Positions 17,372-25,340 are shown, counted from the first letter of the stretch. The stretch: DNA of 64,000 nucleotides from CAYXGZ01 sp964464755 (GCA_964464755.1 CAYXGZ010000007.1:1-64000); one strand, 5' to 3'. A program made the numbers and translations. The notes: generated by a model not told the origin, from the letters alone.

Positions 17372-17749
17372 GTGCCGGAGAGCAAGGCGTTCGTCTGGAC
17401 GATCGACATCGCCTTCCTGCTGGCCTGGATCGGGGTCTTCGTTTCGTTCGGGCTCCTCTCGCTCCTCCCGGGGCGCCGGGTGGCCCGGGCCTGCCTCCTG
17501 CTCGGCCTCGTCACGCTCGTCGGCACCGCGTGGCGTGCGTACACAAATCTCCAAGTCGGTCCCGGCCGATCCGATGTCACCTCGCTGTCGGAGTGGACGG
17601 ACCTGCGCGACGGATGGGTCATCGGGACATCGATCGCCCGGTTCATGGTCTGGCCGACGCTGCTGCTCGTCGTGTGGTCATGGGTTGAGTGGAGGCGACG
17701 GCCGGCGACGGGCGATGCTCCGAAAGAAGTGGAGTCGCAGAAGGTGTAG
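17372..17749 (+). CDS. Small three-helix membrane protein
   Basis: The 125-residue product starts at a GTG 12 bases after the metallopeptidase stop. It has hydrophobic segments near residues 9-30, 38-57 and 86-105 and a charged cytoplasmic tail. I do not recognise a family. The tight spacing suggests cotranscription with the peptidase. Confidence 0.6.
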   Translation: MPESKAFVWTIDIAFLLAWIGVFVSFGLLSLLPGRRVARACLLLGLVTLVGTAWRAYTNLQVGPGRSDVTSLSEWTDLRDGWVIGTSIARFMVWPTLLLVVWSWVEWRRRPATGDAPKEVESQKV

Positions 17750-17758
17750 GGCGGCCCC

Positions 17759-18673
17759 CTACTTCCCCGCCAGAAGCGACTTCGCGCGCCGGGCCGAGGG
17801 GGTCGCCGCGTCGCCGGCCGCGATCGCCTCCAGGATCCCCCGCCCCGCCTCGTCCACGCCGAGCGATTCGATCCAGAGCACCGTCGCGAGGCGCCGGCGC
17901 TCGATCGGCCCCTCGAGCCGCCCCAGGATCCCGCGGATCCGCGCCGCCTGCTCCGCCGACGACGGCGCCGCCAGTCCCGCCCGCAGCGCCGGCTCGGCGT
18001 CCGTCCCCAGCGCGGCCAGTGCCGTCGCCGCGCGGTCCCGCGTCTCGAGGTCCTCCGCGTCCAGCTCGGCCAGCAGCCGCCGCTGCGCCTCGTCCACCGC
18101 GGGCTTGCCCAGGTAGCGTTCCCGCAGGAACGCCGTCGCGTCCGCCCGCGACTCCGCCATCGCCCGGAGGGCCTCCGAGATCTTCCGCCCGTCGGTCCCC
18201 TCGAGGACCTTCCACAGGGCCGCGATCTCCTCCCGCGTCCGGGCCCGCGGCCGGATCCCCGCCAGGTCGAGCTGGCGGCGGTGGGCCGCGACCACGGACT
18301 CGATCTGCTTGCGCAGCGCCTCGGGGGTCCGGTCCTTCATGGTCTCGACGACCTTCCCGTCGGGATCGAGGAAGAGGATCGTCGGCGTGGCCCGAACGTC
18401 GGAGAACCGCTGGGGGATCTTCCGGTCCTTCGAGAGGTCGACCAGGATCCGGACCAGCCCCTCGGACGCGAGGACCACGCCGTCGTCCGAGAGGGCGCCC
18501 GCGTCGAGGGCGCTGCAGGGGGCGCACCAGGACGCCCCGACGTACACCATCGAGGGAAGGCCCAGGATCCGCGCCTCCTCGAGGGCGGCGTCGATCTCCT
18601 CGCGGGACCGCCAGGAGATGCGGCCGCCGGGGTCGAGCGGGAGCAGCGCGAGGACCAGCAGCAGGGATCTCAT
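17759..18673 (-). CDS. Thioredoxin-fold protein with C-terminal helical repeats
   Basis: The 304-residue product has a short signal-like N-terminus, a thioredoxin domain with the active site WCAPC (Cys50, Cys53) and the cis-proline segment RATPTILFL. An alpha-helical second half resembles HEAT-type repeats (RDRAATALAALG, LRAGLAAPS). It probably reduces or isomerises disulfides outside the cytoplasm. Its promoter is divergent from the gene at 18724, with only 50 bp between the start codons. Confidence 0.8.
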   Translation of the reverse strand: MRSLLLVLALLPLDPGGRISWRSREEIDAALEEARILGLPSMVYVGASWCAPCSALDAGALSDDGVVLASEGLVRILVDLSKDRKIPQRFSDVRATPTILFLDPDGKVVETMKDRTPEALRKQIESVVAAHRRQLDLAGIRPRARTREEIAALWKVLEGTDGRKISEALRAMAESRADATAFLRERYLGKPAVDEAQRRLLAELDAEDLETRDRAATALAALGTDAEPALRAGLAAPSSAEQAARIRGILGRLEGPIERRRLATVLWIESLGVDEAGRGILEAIAAGDAATPSARRAKSLLAGK

Positions 18674-18681
18674 GCCGGGAA

Positions 18682-18687
18682 AGTGTA
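18682..18687 (-). promoter_or_regulatory. -10 element (TACACT), leaderless type
   Basis: TACACT on the minus strand ends eight bases before ATG 18673, and no Shine-Dalgarno sequence intervenes. It is back to back with the plus-strand TATGAT at 18711. Confidence 0.5.
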
Positions 18688-18710
18688 CTCCGCGGGATCC
18701 GCCCGCGGAC

Positions 18711-18716
18711 TATGAT
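18711..18716 (+). promoter_or_regulatory. -10 element (TATGAT), leaderless type
   Basis: TATGAT ends seven bases before ATG 18724 and no ribosome site is present. The in-frame ATG at 18712 lies inside the hexamer and so is not the likely start. Confidence 0.5.
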
Positions 18717-18723
18717 CCAGTCC

Positions 18724-19605
18724 ATGGCACACCCCCTGAAGACCGCCGTCCTCCTCGTCGCGCTCCTGGCCGGGCAGGATCCCGGGCCCAAGGTCCCCGC
18801 GCGGCTCGCCCTCAAACCCGGCGACGCGCTCTCCTACAAGCGCCGCTCGACGATCGTCCTCGAGCTGGAGGTCGAGCGGGGCGGGGAGAAGAAGAAGGGC
18901 CGGCACGAGATCGCCATGACGCTCGACGTCGACCTGAAGGTCCTGGAGGCCGGCGACACCCTCCGCTGCTCCATGGCCTTCCGCCGGGCCGCGTTCACGA
19001 GCAAGTCCGAGGGCGCCCTGGGGTCGAAGGAGTCCTCCTGGGAGCTGCCCAAGCCGACCGCCCCGGAGCTCCGCACCCTCGAGTGCGGGCCCGGCGGCCG
19101 CCTGCTGAAGACGGAGGGCAAGGACCTGCGGAGCCTCTTCGCCGAGGCGGGCTGCGACCGCCGCCTGGCGAAGATCCCGGCGGTCTACGGGACCGCCTAC
19201 GGCGAGGACCCCCGGAAGCCCGACGGCGGGATCGTCGAGGGGATCGTGCTGCCGGCGGCGGAGTCGGCGACGTGGGAGCTGGGGCTGCACCGCATGTACG
19301 GGTTCACGGGCCTGATCGACGACTTCTCCGGCGTGCGGGAGGACTGGAGCTACGTCGCGACGGAGTCCAAGGACGGCGCGCTGACCGTGAAGGCAACGCT
19401 GGCCAAGGTGGTCGTCGGCCAGGCCTTCGGCGTGACGGGGCTGGAGGTCGAGAAGAAGACCGGCGAGGGGGTCGTCGTGCTGGACGCGGCCACGGGCCTG
19501 CCCCGGTCGACGGACCTGGCGTGGAGCATGACCTTCAAGGCCTCGGACGAGCGGCAGTCCTACGCGGGGACCCTCACGCGGACGGAGCGCTGCACCCGGG
19601 ACTAG
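18724..19605 (+). CDS. Secreted protein of unknown function
   Basis: The 293-residue product has a short signal-like N-terminus (MAHPLKTAVLLVALLAGQD). A beta-rich body with charged strands follows (LALKPGDALSYKRRSTIVLELEVERG). The layout is like secreted proteins that carry a beta-sandwich, but no family is recognisable. The transcript is probably leaderless. Confidence 0.65.
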   Translation: MAHPLKTAVLLVALLAGQDPGPKVPARLALKPGDALSYKRRSTIVLELEVERGGEKKKGRHEIAMTLDVDLKVLEAGDTLRCSMAFRRAAFTSKSEGALGSKESSWELPKPTAPELRTLECGPGGRLLKTEGKDLRSLFAEAGCDRRLAKIPAVYGTAYGEDPRKPDGGIVEGIVLPAAESATWELGLHRMYGFTGLIDDFSGVREDWSYVATESKDGALTVKATLAKVVVGQAFGVTGLEVEKKTGEGVVVLDAATGLPRSTDLAWSMTFKASDERQSYAGTLTRTERCTRD

Positions 19606-19618
19606 CGGCGGGACGACC

Positions 19619-20011
19619 ATGAAGAAGGCCGCCTGGATCGCCGGGGCGGGGATCCTGTTCCTGGTCGCCGTCCTCTGGTATGCGCGACTTGCCTGGTACG
19701 AAGCGATCGCGCAAGACGCCGTCCAGGTCATCTCCTACGACGTGAGGGACCTTTACCTGCGGAGTCCCGGGGCCACCGAGGCGGACATCGAGCAGGTCAT
19801 CCTGGGCCTGGGGCGAGGCGGCGTCATCGATGTCAAAAAGGACCGCGAGGGCCGGCCGACCGATCCCTGGGGAACGCGCTACCGGGTTCGCCACTCCGTG
19901 GACGGGACGGAGGGCCGGGTGACCGTCACCAGTGCGGGCTGGGACGGCACGTTCGGCAATCGCAACGACCTCGAGTTCGACCACCGTTACGAAGTGAAAC
20001 CGCGCAAGTGA
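19619..20011 (+). CDS. Membrane-anchored protein with pseudopilin (GspG-like) C-terminus
   Basis: The 130-residue product has one N-terminal membrane segment (5-25). Its C-terminal half (DPWGTRYRV, then VTVTSAGWDGTFGN) matches the conserved end of type II secretion major pseudopilins. The usual prepilin cleavage site and the Glu5 are absent, so it is not a normal pseudopilin. It lies 13 bases after the gene at 18724 and may share its transcript. Confidence 0.6.
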   Translation: MKKAAWIAGAGILFLVAVLWYARLAWYEAIAQDAVQVISYDVRDLYLRSPGATEADIEQVILGLGRGGVIDVKKDREGRPTDPWGTRYRVRHSVDGTEGRVTVTSAGWDGTFGNRNDLEFDHRYEVKPRK

Positions 20012-20051
20012 TTCGCCGTCACGCGCCCGCACCGCCGGCGTCCCACAGGTG

Positions 20052-20222
20052 ATGGACCAATACGAGAGCGCCCTGCACGCCGCCAGGCTCCAGCGCCCCT
20101 CGCGGCCCTGGGAGGCGCGGCTCGACCCGGCCGCGACCCCCTCGCCGGCGCTGCTGGTTCTTGGACTCGTGCTCGGGATCCTCCTCGTCCTCGGCCCGAT
20201 CCTGGTGCGGCTCCTCGCCTGA
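20052..20222 (+). CDS. Very small tail-anchored membrane protein (56 residues)
   Basis: An ATG-to-TGA frame encodes a charged 30-residue head (MDQYESALHAARLQRPSRPW) and one C-terminal hydrophobic helix (residues 31-56, rich in Leu, Val and Gly). The sharp change from polar to hydrophobic argues for a real protein. It fills most of an otherwise empty 270-bp stretch between two plus-strand genes. Function is unknown. Confidence 0.5.
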   Translation: MDQYESALHAARLQRPSRPWEARLDPAATPSPALLVLGLVLGILLVLGPILVRLLA

Positions 20223-20272
20223 GTCGCCCCCGAGGCCTCCCCGGGAACGTAGGCCCCGGGCGCCCGGTGCGC

Positions 20273-20278
20273 TAAGCT
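20273..20278 (+). promoter_or_regulatory. -10 element (TAAGCT), leaderless type
   Basis: TAAGCT ends six bases before ATG 20285, with only CCCCTC between them. No ribosome site is present. Confidence 0.4.
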
Positions 20279-20284
20279 CCCCTC

Positions 20285-20533
20285 ATGAACTTCTGGGCGC
20301 CCCGCCCCCGCCGGCCCCGCCGCCGCCTGGGCCGGCCCCGGCTCGCCACCGCCATCGCCGCCCTCATCCTGGCGCTGCTCGGCGGCGGCTACGCCCTGAA
20401 GAACCGGGCCCCGCGGACCTCCGCCCCCTCCGGCGGGTCCGAGGTCGGCGGCCTCTGCGGCGCGCCCCTCAAGAACGGCGGCACCTGCCGCAACCGCGTC
20501 GCCGACGGCGGCCGCTGCCACCTGCACCGCTAG
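20285..20533 (+). CDS. Small membrane protein with C-terminal zinc-binding-like motif
   Basis: The 82-residue product has an Arg/Pro-rich start and one membrane helix (about 21-38). Its C-terminal motif CGAPLKNGGTCRN with a later CHLH has the CxxxxxxxGxxC...CxxH spacing of small zinc-binding modules. The Cys/His set may be outside the cytoplasm. Role unknown. Confidence 0.6.
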   Translation: MNFWAPRPRRPRRRLGRPRLATAIAALILALLGGGYALKNRAPRTSAPSGGSEVGGLCGAPLKNGGTCRNRVADGGRCHLHR

Positions 20534-20556
20534 GAACGACGCCTCGGAGGCCGGAC

Positions 20557-20973
20557 ATGATCCTGCTCGCCACGATGCTCGTCGCCGCGGCCCGCAACCC
20601 GTCGGGCGGACCGCCGCAGATCACGATCCCATTCGCGATCATCGCCGAGGCGACCCTCGTCGCGTTCCTCTGCCGGTACTCGATGCGGAGCACCCGCTGC
20701 CTGGTCGCCTGGCTCGTCGTCACGAGCCTGACCTGGCTCGCGATGATCGGGGGCCTGCTCGGGTTCGACCTGTCGGCCCCGAAGTCCCCCCACCCGCTCG
20801 CCCTCCTGGCCTTCGAGGCGGTCGTCGTCCTGGTCGAGGCGTGGATCCTCCGCCGGCTTTCGGGCCTCGCCTTCCTCCAGGTCCGGGAAGGGCCTCCACT
20901 CCCCTACTCCCGCACCCTCGGCGTGTCGCTCGTCGCGAACCTCCTTTCGTTCCTGCTTCCCCTCCTCCTGTAG
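20557..20973 (+). CDS. Four-helix membrane protein of unknown function
   Basis: The 138-residue product starts at an ATG with GGAGG six bases upstream. Its hydrophobic segments are near 1-12, 24-42, 51-73, 78-95 and 115-138. No motif is recognised. It follows the zinc-motif protein by 23 bases and precedes a DUF1801 protein by 8 bases, so the run 20285-22784 is probably one operon. Confidence 0.6.
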   Translation: MILLATMLVAAARNPSGGPPQITIPFAIIAEATLVAFLCRYSMRSTRCLVAWLVVTSLTWLAMIGGLLGFDLSAPKSPHPLALLAFEAVVVLVEAWILRRLSGLAFLQVREGPPLPYSRTLGVSLVANLLSFLLPLLL

Positions 20974-20981
20974 GCACCCCC

Positions 20982-21368
20982 ATGCGCCTGGACCGCACCG
21001 AGCTCGCCGAATTCCTCGAGTCCGTCCCCGCCGAGTGGCGCGGGCTCGTCCGGGACCTGCGCGACCTCGTGCTGCGCACGGCGCCGGAGGTCGAGGAGGC
21101 CGTCCGCTTCCACGCTCTGGCCTATTTCAAGCCGGGGCGGCCCTACGGCTCCATCGGCGGCAACGTCTGCCTCATCACCCCGAAGCCGGGCGGCGTCCGC
21201 CTCGAGTTCCTCCACGGCGCCTCCCTGCCCGACCCCGGCCGCCTGCTGCGCGGCTCCGCGAAGGCCAAGCGCCACGTCGAGCTCCGCGAGCTCCCGCGCC
21301 CGGGCCTTCGCGCCCTGATCCTCGCCGCCCGCCAGCACGATCCGGCCGGATCGAGGACGGCGCCGTGA
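20982..21368 (+). CDS. DUF1801 (YdhG-like) family protein
   Basis: The 128-residue product has the DUF1801 pattern: a helical start (LAEFLESVPAEWRGLVRDLRDL), EVEEAVRFHALAYF and a beta-rich GSIGGNVCLITP. The family fold is known but its function is not. Its TGA overlaps the GTG of the next gene (GTGA), so the two are translationally coupled. Confidence 0.75.
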   Translation: MRLDRTELAEFLESVPAEWRGLVRDLRDLVLRTAPEVEEAVRFHALAYFKPGRPYGSIGGNVCLITPKPGGVRLEFLHGASLPDPGRLLRGSAKAKRHVELRELPRPGLRALILAARQHDPAGSRTAP

Positions 21369-21793
21369 ATCTCGATCCGCACCTGCCGCTGCTGGTCCTG
21401 CTCGCGGGGATCGGGCAACTGGCCCTCGTGGTCGCCAGCCTCGCCATCCCCTCCGTCCTGCGCTGGAGGGAGGAGACCGCGAAGCTCCGCCCCTTGACCC
21501 GCCAGGTCTTCTGGACCTACGCCGCCTACATCTGGGCCTTCAACCTCGCGTTCGGCCTCGTGTCGCTGCGGCCCGCCTGGCTCCTCGATCGCTCCCCGTT
21601 GGCCGCGTCCGTCTCGGGCTTCATCTGCACGTACTGGGTCGGGCGGATCCTGATCCAGTTCTTCTACTTCGATCGGCGGGACGCGCCGCCCGGGTGGCAC
21701 GTCCGGCTGGCCGAGGTCGCGCTCGTGGCGCTCTTCGCCTACCTCGCCACCGTCTACTTCCTGGCCCTGCGCCACGACCTGGCCCATGGCTAG
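21365..21793 (+). CDS. Four-helix membrane protein, upstream partner of the acyltransferase
   Basis: The 142-residue product starts at a GTG overlapping the previous stop. It has four hydrophobic helices (about 8-30, 47-68, 78-100 and 114-136). It overlaps the acyltransferase gene by eight bases. Bacterial loci with a small membrane protein next to an MBOAT-like enzyme exist, so they may act together, but this is inference. Confidence 0.65.
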   Translation: MNLDPHLPLLVLLAGIGQLALVVASLAIPSVLRWREETAKLRPLTRQVFWTYAAYIWAFNLAFGLVSLRPAWLLDRSPLAASVSGFICTYWVGRILIQFFYFDRRDAPPGWHVRLAEVALVALFAYLATVYFLALRHDLAHG

Positions 21794-22784
21794 CGGTTAC
21801 CGGCCCGCGAGCCTCGAGACCCTGGCGGCGGCCGCCGGCCTGCTCGCGGCGATCCTGCTGGCCGGACGCCTGCTCTCGGGATTCCCGGGCCGGGGCGCCC
21901 GGCTCCTCGCCTGGACCCTCGCCCTCGCGGGGACCGCGGGCATGGAGCGGCTCGCCGCGGGGGAGCCCGCCGGGATCCGCATGCTCCTGGTGATCGGGGC
22001 CCTGCTCTACGGCATGAAGGCGATCGTCCTGGTGGAGGGGCGGATGGCGGGCGAGGCCGCGCTCCCGCTCCGGGCCTGGTTCGCCTTCACGGTCCTGTGG
22101 TTCGGCATGCGCCCGGGCCTCTTCCTCGACCTCGGGGCGCCGGCCCGGCCGGACGCCGCGGAGCACCGGAACCGGGGCGTCCTCCACCTGGCGTTCGGAA
22201 CGCTGCTGGTCGGCGGAGCGGCGGCCACCTGGCACCTCGGCCGTCCCGCGTTGTCGACGGACGTCGCCCGCGCCGCGGCGACCCTCCTGCTCCTGCCGGG
22301 CCTGAGCCTGGCCCTGCACTTCGGCGTCTTCAACCTCGCGACGGCCGCCTGGCGCCGGGCGGGAGTGGACGCGCGGCCGCTCTTCCGCGCGCCGCTCCTG
22401 GCGCGCTCGCTCGGCGAGTTCTGGGGGAAGCGCTGGAACCTGGCGTTCTCGGAGATGACGGCGGCCGCCGTGTACCGGCCGATCGCCGGGTCCTGGGGCC
22501 GGCCCGCCGGACTGGTGGCGGCCTTCGCGTGCTCCGGCCTGCTGCACGAGGTGGCGATCAGCGTGCCCGGTCTCCGGGGCCTGGGGCTCCCCTCGCTGTA
22601 CTTCCTGCTGCACGGACTCCTGGTCCTGTTCGAACGGGCCCTGCAGCGCCGGGGCCGGGGGCCGGAGACCTGGGGCGCGGGGGGCCGGGCCTGGACCCTG
22701 GCCTGGCTGGCGCTGCCGGCGCCGATCCTGTTCCACGTCCCGTTCCTCCGGGGCTGCATCTGGCCGTTGATCGGCATGTCCTGA
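21786..22784 (+). CDS. MBOAT/wax-synthase-like membrane acyltransferase
   Basis: The 332-residue product is almost entirely hydrophobic, with eight or more helices. The motif LGEFWGKRWNLAFSEM (about 211-226) followed by CSGLLHEVAIS with a conserved His is the signature of the wax-synthase branch of membrane-bound O-acyltransferases. It probably transfers an acyl group to a lipid or glycan at the membrane. The substrate is not readable. It is the last gene of the 20285-22784 run. Confidence 0.75.
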   Translation: MASGYRPASLETLAAAAGLLAAILLAGRLLSGFPGRGARLLAWTLALAGTAGMERLAAGEPAGIRMLLVIGALLYGMKAIVLVEGRMAGEAALPLRAWFAFTVLWFGMRPGLFLDLGAPARPDAAEHRNRGVLHLAFGTLLVGGAAATWHLGRPALSTDVARAAATLLLLPGLSLALHFGVFNLATAAWRRAGVDARPLFRAPLLARSLGEFWGKRWNLAFSEMTAAAVYRPIAGSWGRPAGLVAAFACSGLLHEVAISVPGLRGLGLPSLYFLLHGLLVLFERALQRRGRGPETWGAGGRAWTLAWLALPAPILFHVPFLRGCIWPLIGMS

Positions 22785-22837
22785 CCGGCCCCGAGGCCGG
22801 GCGTTCAACTTCTGCTGGACCCGACCCGGGGCGCGCG

Positions 22838-22843
22838 TAGACT
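22838..22843 (+). promoter_or_regulatory. -10 element (TAGACT) with a short leader
   Basis: TAGACT is 28 bases before ATG 22872, and GGGAGG (22861-22866) lies between them. This contrasts with the leaderless genes nearby that use the same hexamer type. Confidence 0.4.
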
Positions 22844-22871
22844 GGATCGCGATCCTTCGCGGGAGGACGCG

Positions 22872-23285
22872 ATGAGCGAGACGAGCTGCTGGTTCTGCGA
22901 CCGGGCCGAGGCCGATCCCGCCCGGGCCGTCCCGGTCGACGCCGAGCAGTCGGTCAACGTCGGACTCAAGCAGGTCAGCACCCAGCCCGTCCTCGTCCCC
23001 CGCTGCGCCGCGTGCGCGGGGCGCCACCGGAGGCGGCAGAGCCTGGGCGCCGTGACGCTCACCCTCGTCGTCCTGTCGTGGATCGGCGGCCTGCCTCTCG
23101 TGATGATCGAGGGCAACGGGCCCGTCTACTACCTCGCCGCCTGCGTCGCCGTCACCCTGGCCAACGTCCTCTTCTGGCGCTGGCGCGACCGCTCCGACAA
23201 CGCGAAACCCGTCTACGCGGCCGAGGATCACCCCGCGCTGGCCGAGCTCCGCCGCCAGGGATACTCGCTGGTCGTTCGACGCTAA
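22872..23285 (+). CDS. Zinc-ribbon membrane protein
   Basis: The 137-residue product has two CxxC pairs (Cys6/Cys9 and Cys45/Cys48), which can form a zinc ribbon. Two membrane helices follow (about 56-76 and 82-101), then a cytoplasmic tail. Its stop codon TAA overlaps the TAG of the convergent gene (23282-23285). Function unknown. Confidence 0.65.
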   Translation: MSETSCWFCDRAEADPARAVPVDAEQSVNVGLKQVSTQPVLVPRCAACAGRHRRRQSLGAVTLTLVVLSWIGGLPLVMIEGNGPVYYLAACVAVTLANVLFWRWRDRSDNAKPVYAAEDHPALAELRRQGYSLVVRR

Positions 23286-23572
23286 CCCCGGAACTCCGGC
23301 AGGCCCGGCGTCGGATCGATCCGGCCCATGACCGCGTCGTGGCAGCTCGAGCACACGAGCCCGCGCTCCTGGCCGTCGTGCGTCCCCCGGTGCACGTGCT
23401 CCTCGACGCAGGCCGGCAGCGCGAAGGCCTTCCGCAGCGCCGCCGTGTCCAGCCAGCAGTCGAAGTACACCCACTCGCGGCAGTTCTTCGACCAGGCCTG
23501 GCCGCGAGACGTCTCCCGGATCCCCCGCGCGAGGATCGCCTGCTCCAGCGCCTTCAAGTGCTCGCACGTCAC
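23282..23572 (-). CDS. Small cysteine-rich protein of unknown function
   Basis: The 96-residue product starts at a GTG that overlaps the upstream stop (GTGA). Five Cys and several His are spread along it (Cys3, Cys31, Cys39, Cys55, and C74SSCH78). It is cytoplasmic (no signal peptide), so CSSCH is more likely a metal site than a c-type heme site. The segment GQAWSKNCREWVYFDCWLD is distinctive and I believe it occurs in other bacteria as an uncharacterised protein. Confidence 0.6.
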   Translation of the reverse strand: MTCEHLKALEQAILARGIRETSRGQAWSKNCREWVYFDCWLDTAALRKAFALPACVEEHVHRGTHDGQERGLVCSSCHDAVMGRIDPTPGLPEFRG

Positions 23573-24378
23573 GGTCTTCCTCCTCCCGAGAACAGCGTCG
23601 CGTGGATCGGCGCCAGCGCGCCCGCGCGTTTCGGGTCGATCCGCAGGACCGTCACCGGGCGGCCGTCGCTCCCGACGAGGACCACGTCGCCCCTCGTCCC
23701 CGCCGGCGCCAGAGCCTTCGGGCTCGAATGGACCGCCGGGCCCCAAAGCGAAACGCCCGCGACGTAGGTCTCGACCCGCAGCTCCCGCCGCGCCGCGTCG
23801 ACGCTCAGCACCTGGCGGCTCCACACCGACATCGTGACCAGCGCCGTCGGCACGAGGACGAGCGCCGCGAGGAGCGCCGCCCCGACGCCCAGCGCCGTCG
23901 GGATCCCCGCTCCGCGACGGAGGCGGAGCAGGCCCCTCGCGATCGCCACGAGCGCCCAGAGCCCCAGGACCTGCAGCGCGGGCCCCGCGGCGTACTTCCA
24001 CCAGGCCCGGGGCTCGACCGTCAGCACGACGCCGGAGGCCGTCGACTCGATCCTCGCTTTCCGGTGCAGGCCCGCGATCGGGAACTCCGGCCCTCCCGCG
24101 TCCGGCGGGAAGGTCTGCTCGAAGCGGCCCCCCGCGTAGCGCGGATCGGTGGGCAGGTGCCCGCCCGGGTCGGGGCAGCGCACGACGTCGCCCGCGGGGT
24201 AGGGCCGGCCCGTCGCCGGACAGGCGGCGCCCACCGTGCCGTTGGCGAGGTGCTCGAGGCAGCCGCGCGCCCGCCCCTGCCGCTGCAGCTCGAGGAACTG
24301 CGGGACGGCGACCGCCCCGAGGACCGCGACGATCACCAGGGGGACGAGCCGCTCGACGCATCCGTGCCGGAAGGCCAT
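23569..24378 (-). CDS. Membrane protein with degenerate pilin-like N-terminus
   Basis: The 269-residue product begins with a helix (LVPLVIVAVLGAVAVPQFLE) resembling the type IV pilin N-terminus, but it lacks the prepilin cleavage motif and Glu5. A Cys-containing outer segment follows (CPATGRPYPAGDVVRCPDPGGH). Further membrane segments lie near 131-150 and 161-185. A TATCTT lies seven bases before the ATG. Function unknown. Confidence 0.55.
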   Translation of the reverse strand: MAFRHGCVERLVPLVIVAVLGAVAVPQFLELQRQGRARGCLEHLANGTVGAACPATGRPYPAGDVVRCPDPGGHLPTDPRYAGGRFEQTFPPDAGGPEFPIAGLHRKARIESTASGVVLTVEPRAWWKYAAGPALQVLGLWALVAIARGLLRLRRGAGIPTALGVGAALLAALVLVPTALVTMSVWSRQVLSVDAARRELRVETYVAGVSLWGPAVHSSPKALAPAGTRGDVVLVGSDGRPVTVLRIDPKRAGALAPIHATLFSGGGRP

Positions 24379-24385
24379 GCGGAGC

Positions 24386-24391
24386 AAGATA
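24386..24391 (-). promoter_or_regulatory. -10 element (TATCTT), leaderless type
   Basis: TATCTT on the minus strand ends seven bases before ATG 24378. The facing plus-strand gene has its own hexamer at 24414. Confidence 0.45.
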
Positions 24392-24413
24392 CGGCGATTC
24401 CCGGGCGGCGCGC

Positions 24414-24419
24414 TACAAT
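24414..24419 (+). promoter_or_regulatory. -10 element (TACAAT) of the diguanylate cyclase
   Basis: TACAAT ends 11 bases before ATG 24431, leaving at most about five bases of leader and no room for a ribosome site. Confidence 0.45.
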
Positions 24420-24430
24420 CCCCCGCGCCC

Positions 24431-25312
24431 ATGAACCCGCCGCCGGCCGTCGACGATCTCCTCGAGGGGATCGACCTCGGGATCGAGGCCCACCTCGCCT
24501 GGAACCGGAAGCTCCTGCGCTGCGCGCTGCTGCGGGAGCCGCCCGGCGACGAGATGCTCGCGCCCGACGCCCAGGGGATCTGCCGCCTCGGGGCCTGGTT
24601 CGCCGCGGCGCGGGAGCGCCTCGACCGCCACGACGCGCGCGGGGCCGCCCTCGCGGACGCCGCGCACCTCCGCATGCACGACGCCGTCCGCTCGCTCTGC
24701 GGCGACGTCCTCGCGGGGTGCGCGGCCCGGGCCGCCGACCTCGAGGCCTTCGAGGCCGCCCAGGCCGAGCTGGTCCACCTCCTCACCGCGCTGCGCGGGA
24801 AGGTGGCGGAGGCCGCGGGGCACGTCGACGCGCTCACCGGCCTGCCGCTGCGGCACAACCTCGCGGCGATCTACGACCTGCGCCGCCGCGACGCGGCGCG
24901 GCAGGGCCTCTCGCTCTGGGTGGCGATCGCCGACATCGACCACTTCAAGGCCGTCAACGACGCGCACGGGCACGCCGCGGGCGACGCCGTGCTCCGCCGC
25001 GTGGCCGGGATCCTCGCGGGCTGCCTCCGCGACACGGACCACCTCTGCCGCTACGGCGGCGAGGAGTTCCTCGCCCTCGTGCTGGCCCGCGACGCGGCCG
25101 GCGCCGCGGGGCTGGCGGAGCGCATGGTGGAGGCGATGCGCGAGACGCCCATCGCGACCGGGACGGGCGCGACGCTGCGCCTGACGGTGACGGTCGGCCT
25201 GGCCCCCGCGGCGGCCGGGGACTCGCTCGAGGCCGCCTCCGCCCGCGCCGACCGCGCCCTCTACCGGGGCAAGGCCCTCGGCCGCGACCGGGCGGTGCTG
25301 GCGGCGGACTGA
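24431..25312 (+). CDS. Zinc-sensing diguanylate cyclase (CZB-GGDEF, DgcZ-like)
   Basis: The 293-residue product has an N-terminal CZB domain and a C-terminal GGDEF domain, the same architecture and nearly the same length as E. coli DgcZ. The four zinc ligands of that protein (three His, one Cys) are matched by His21, Cys51, His79 and His83. The active site is GGEEF (209-213), Asp168/Asp170 are in DIDHF, and an inhibitory RxxD site (200-203) lies five residues upstream. It should make cyclic di-GMP when zinc is low. Nothing nearby identifies the output. Confidence 0.9.
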   Translation: MNPPPAVDDLLEGIDLGIEAHLAWNRKLLRCALLREPPGDEMLAPDAQGICRLGAWFAAARERLDRHDARGAALADAAHLRMHDAVRSLCGDVLAGCAARAADLEAFEAAQAELVHLLTALRGKVAEAAGHVDALTGLPLRHNLAAIYDLRRRDAARQGLSLWVAIADIDHFKAVNDAHGHAAGDAVLRRVAGILAGCLRDTDHLCRYGGEEFLALVLARDAAGAAGLAERMVEAMRETPIATGTGATLRLTVTVGLAPAAAGDSLEAASARADRALYRGKALGRDRAVLAAD

Positions 25313-25327
25313 ACCGGCCGGCCGTGC

Positions 25328-25333
25328 TAGACT
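25328..25333 (+). promoter_or_regulatory. -10 element (TAGACT), leaderless type
   Basis: TAGACT ends seven bases before ATG 25341. The intervening GGACCCC is not a ribosome site at that distance. Confidence 0.5.
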
Positions 25334-25340
25334 GGACCCC

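Noticed and set aside
23341..23355. CSSCH in the small Cys-rich protein as a c-type heme site
   Set aside because: The protein has no signal peptide for export, and single-heme proteins of this shape are not typical. Metal binding by scattered Cys is more likely.
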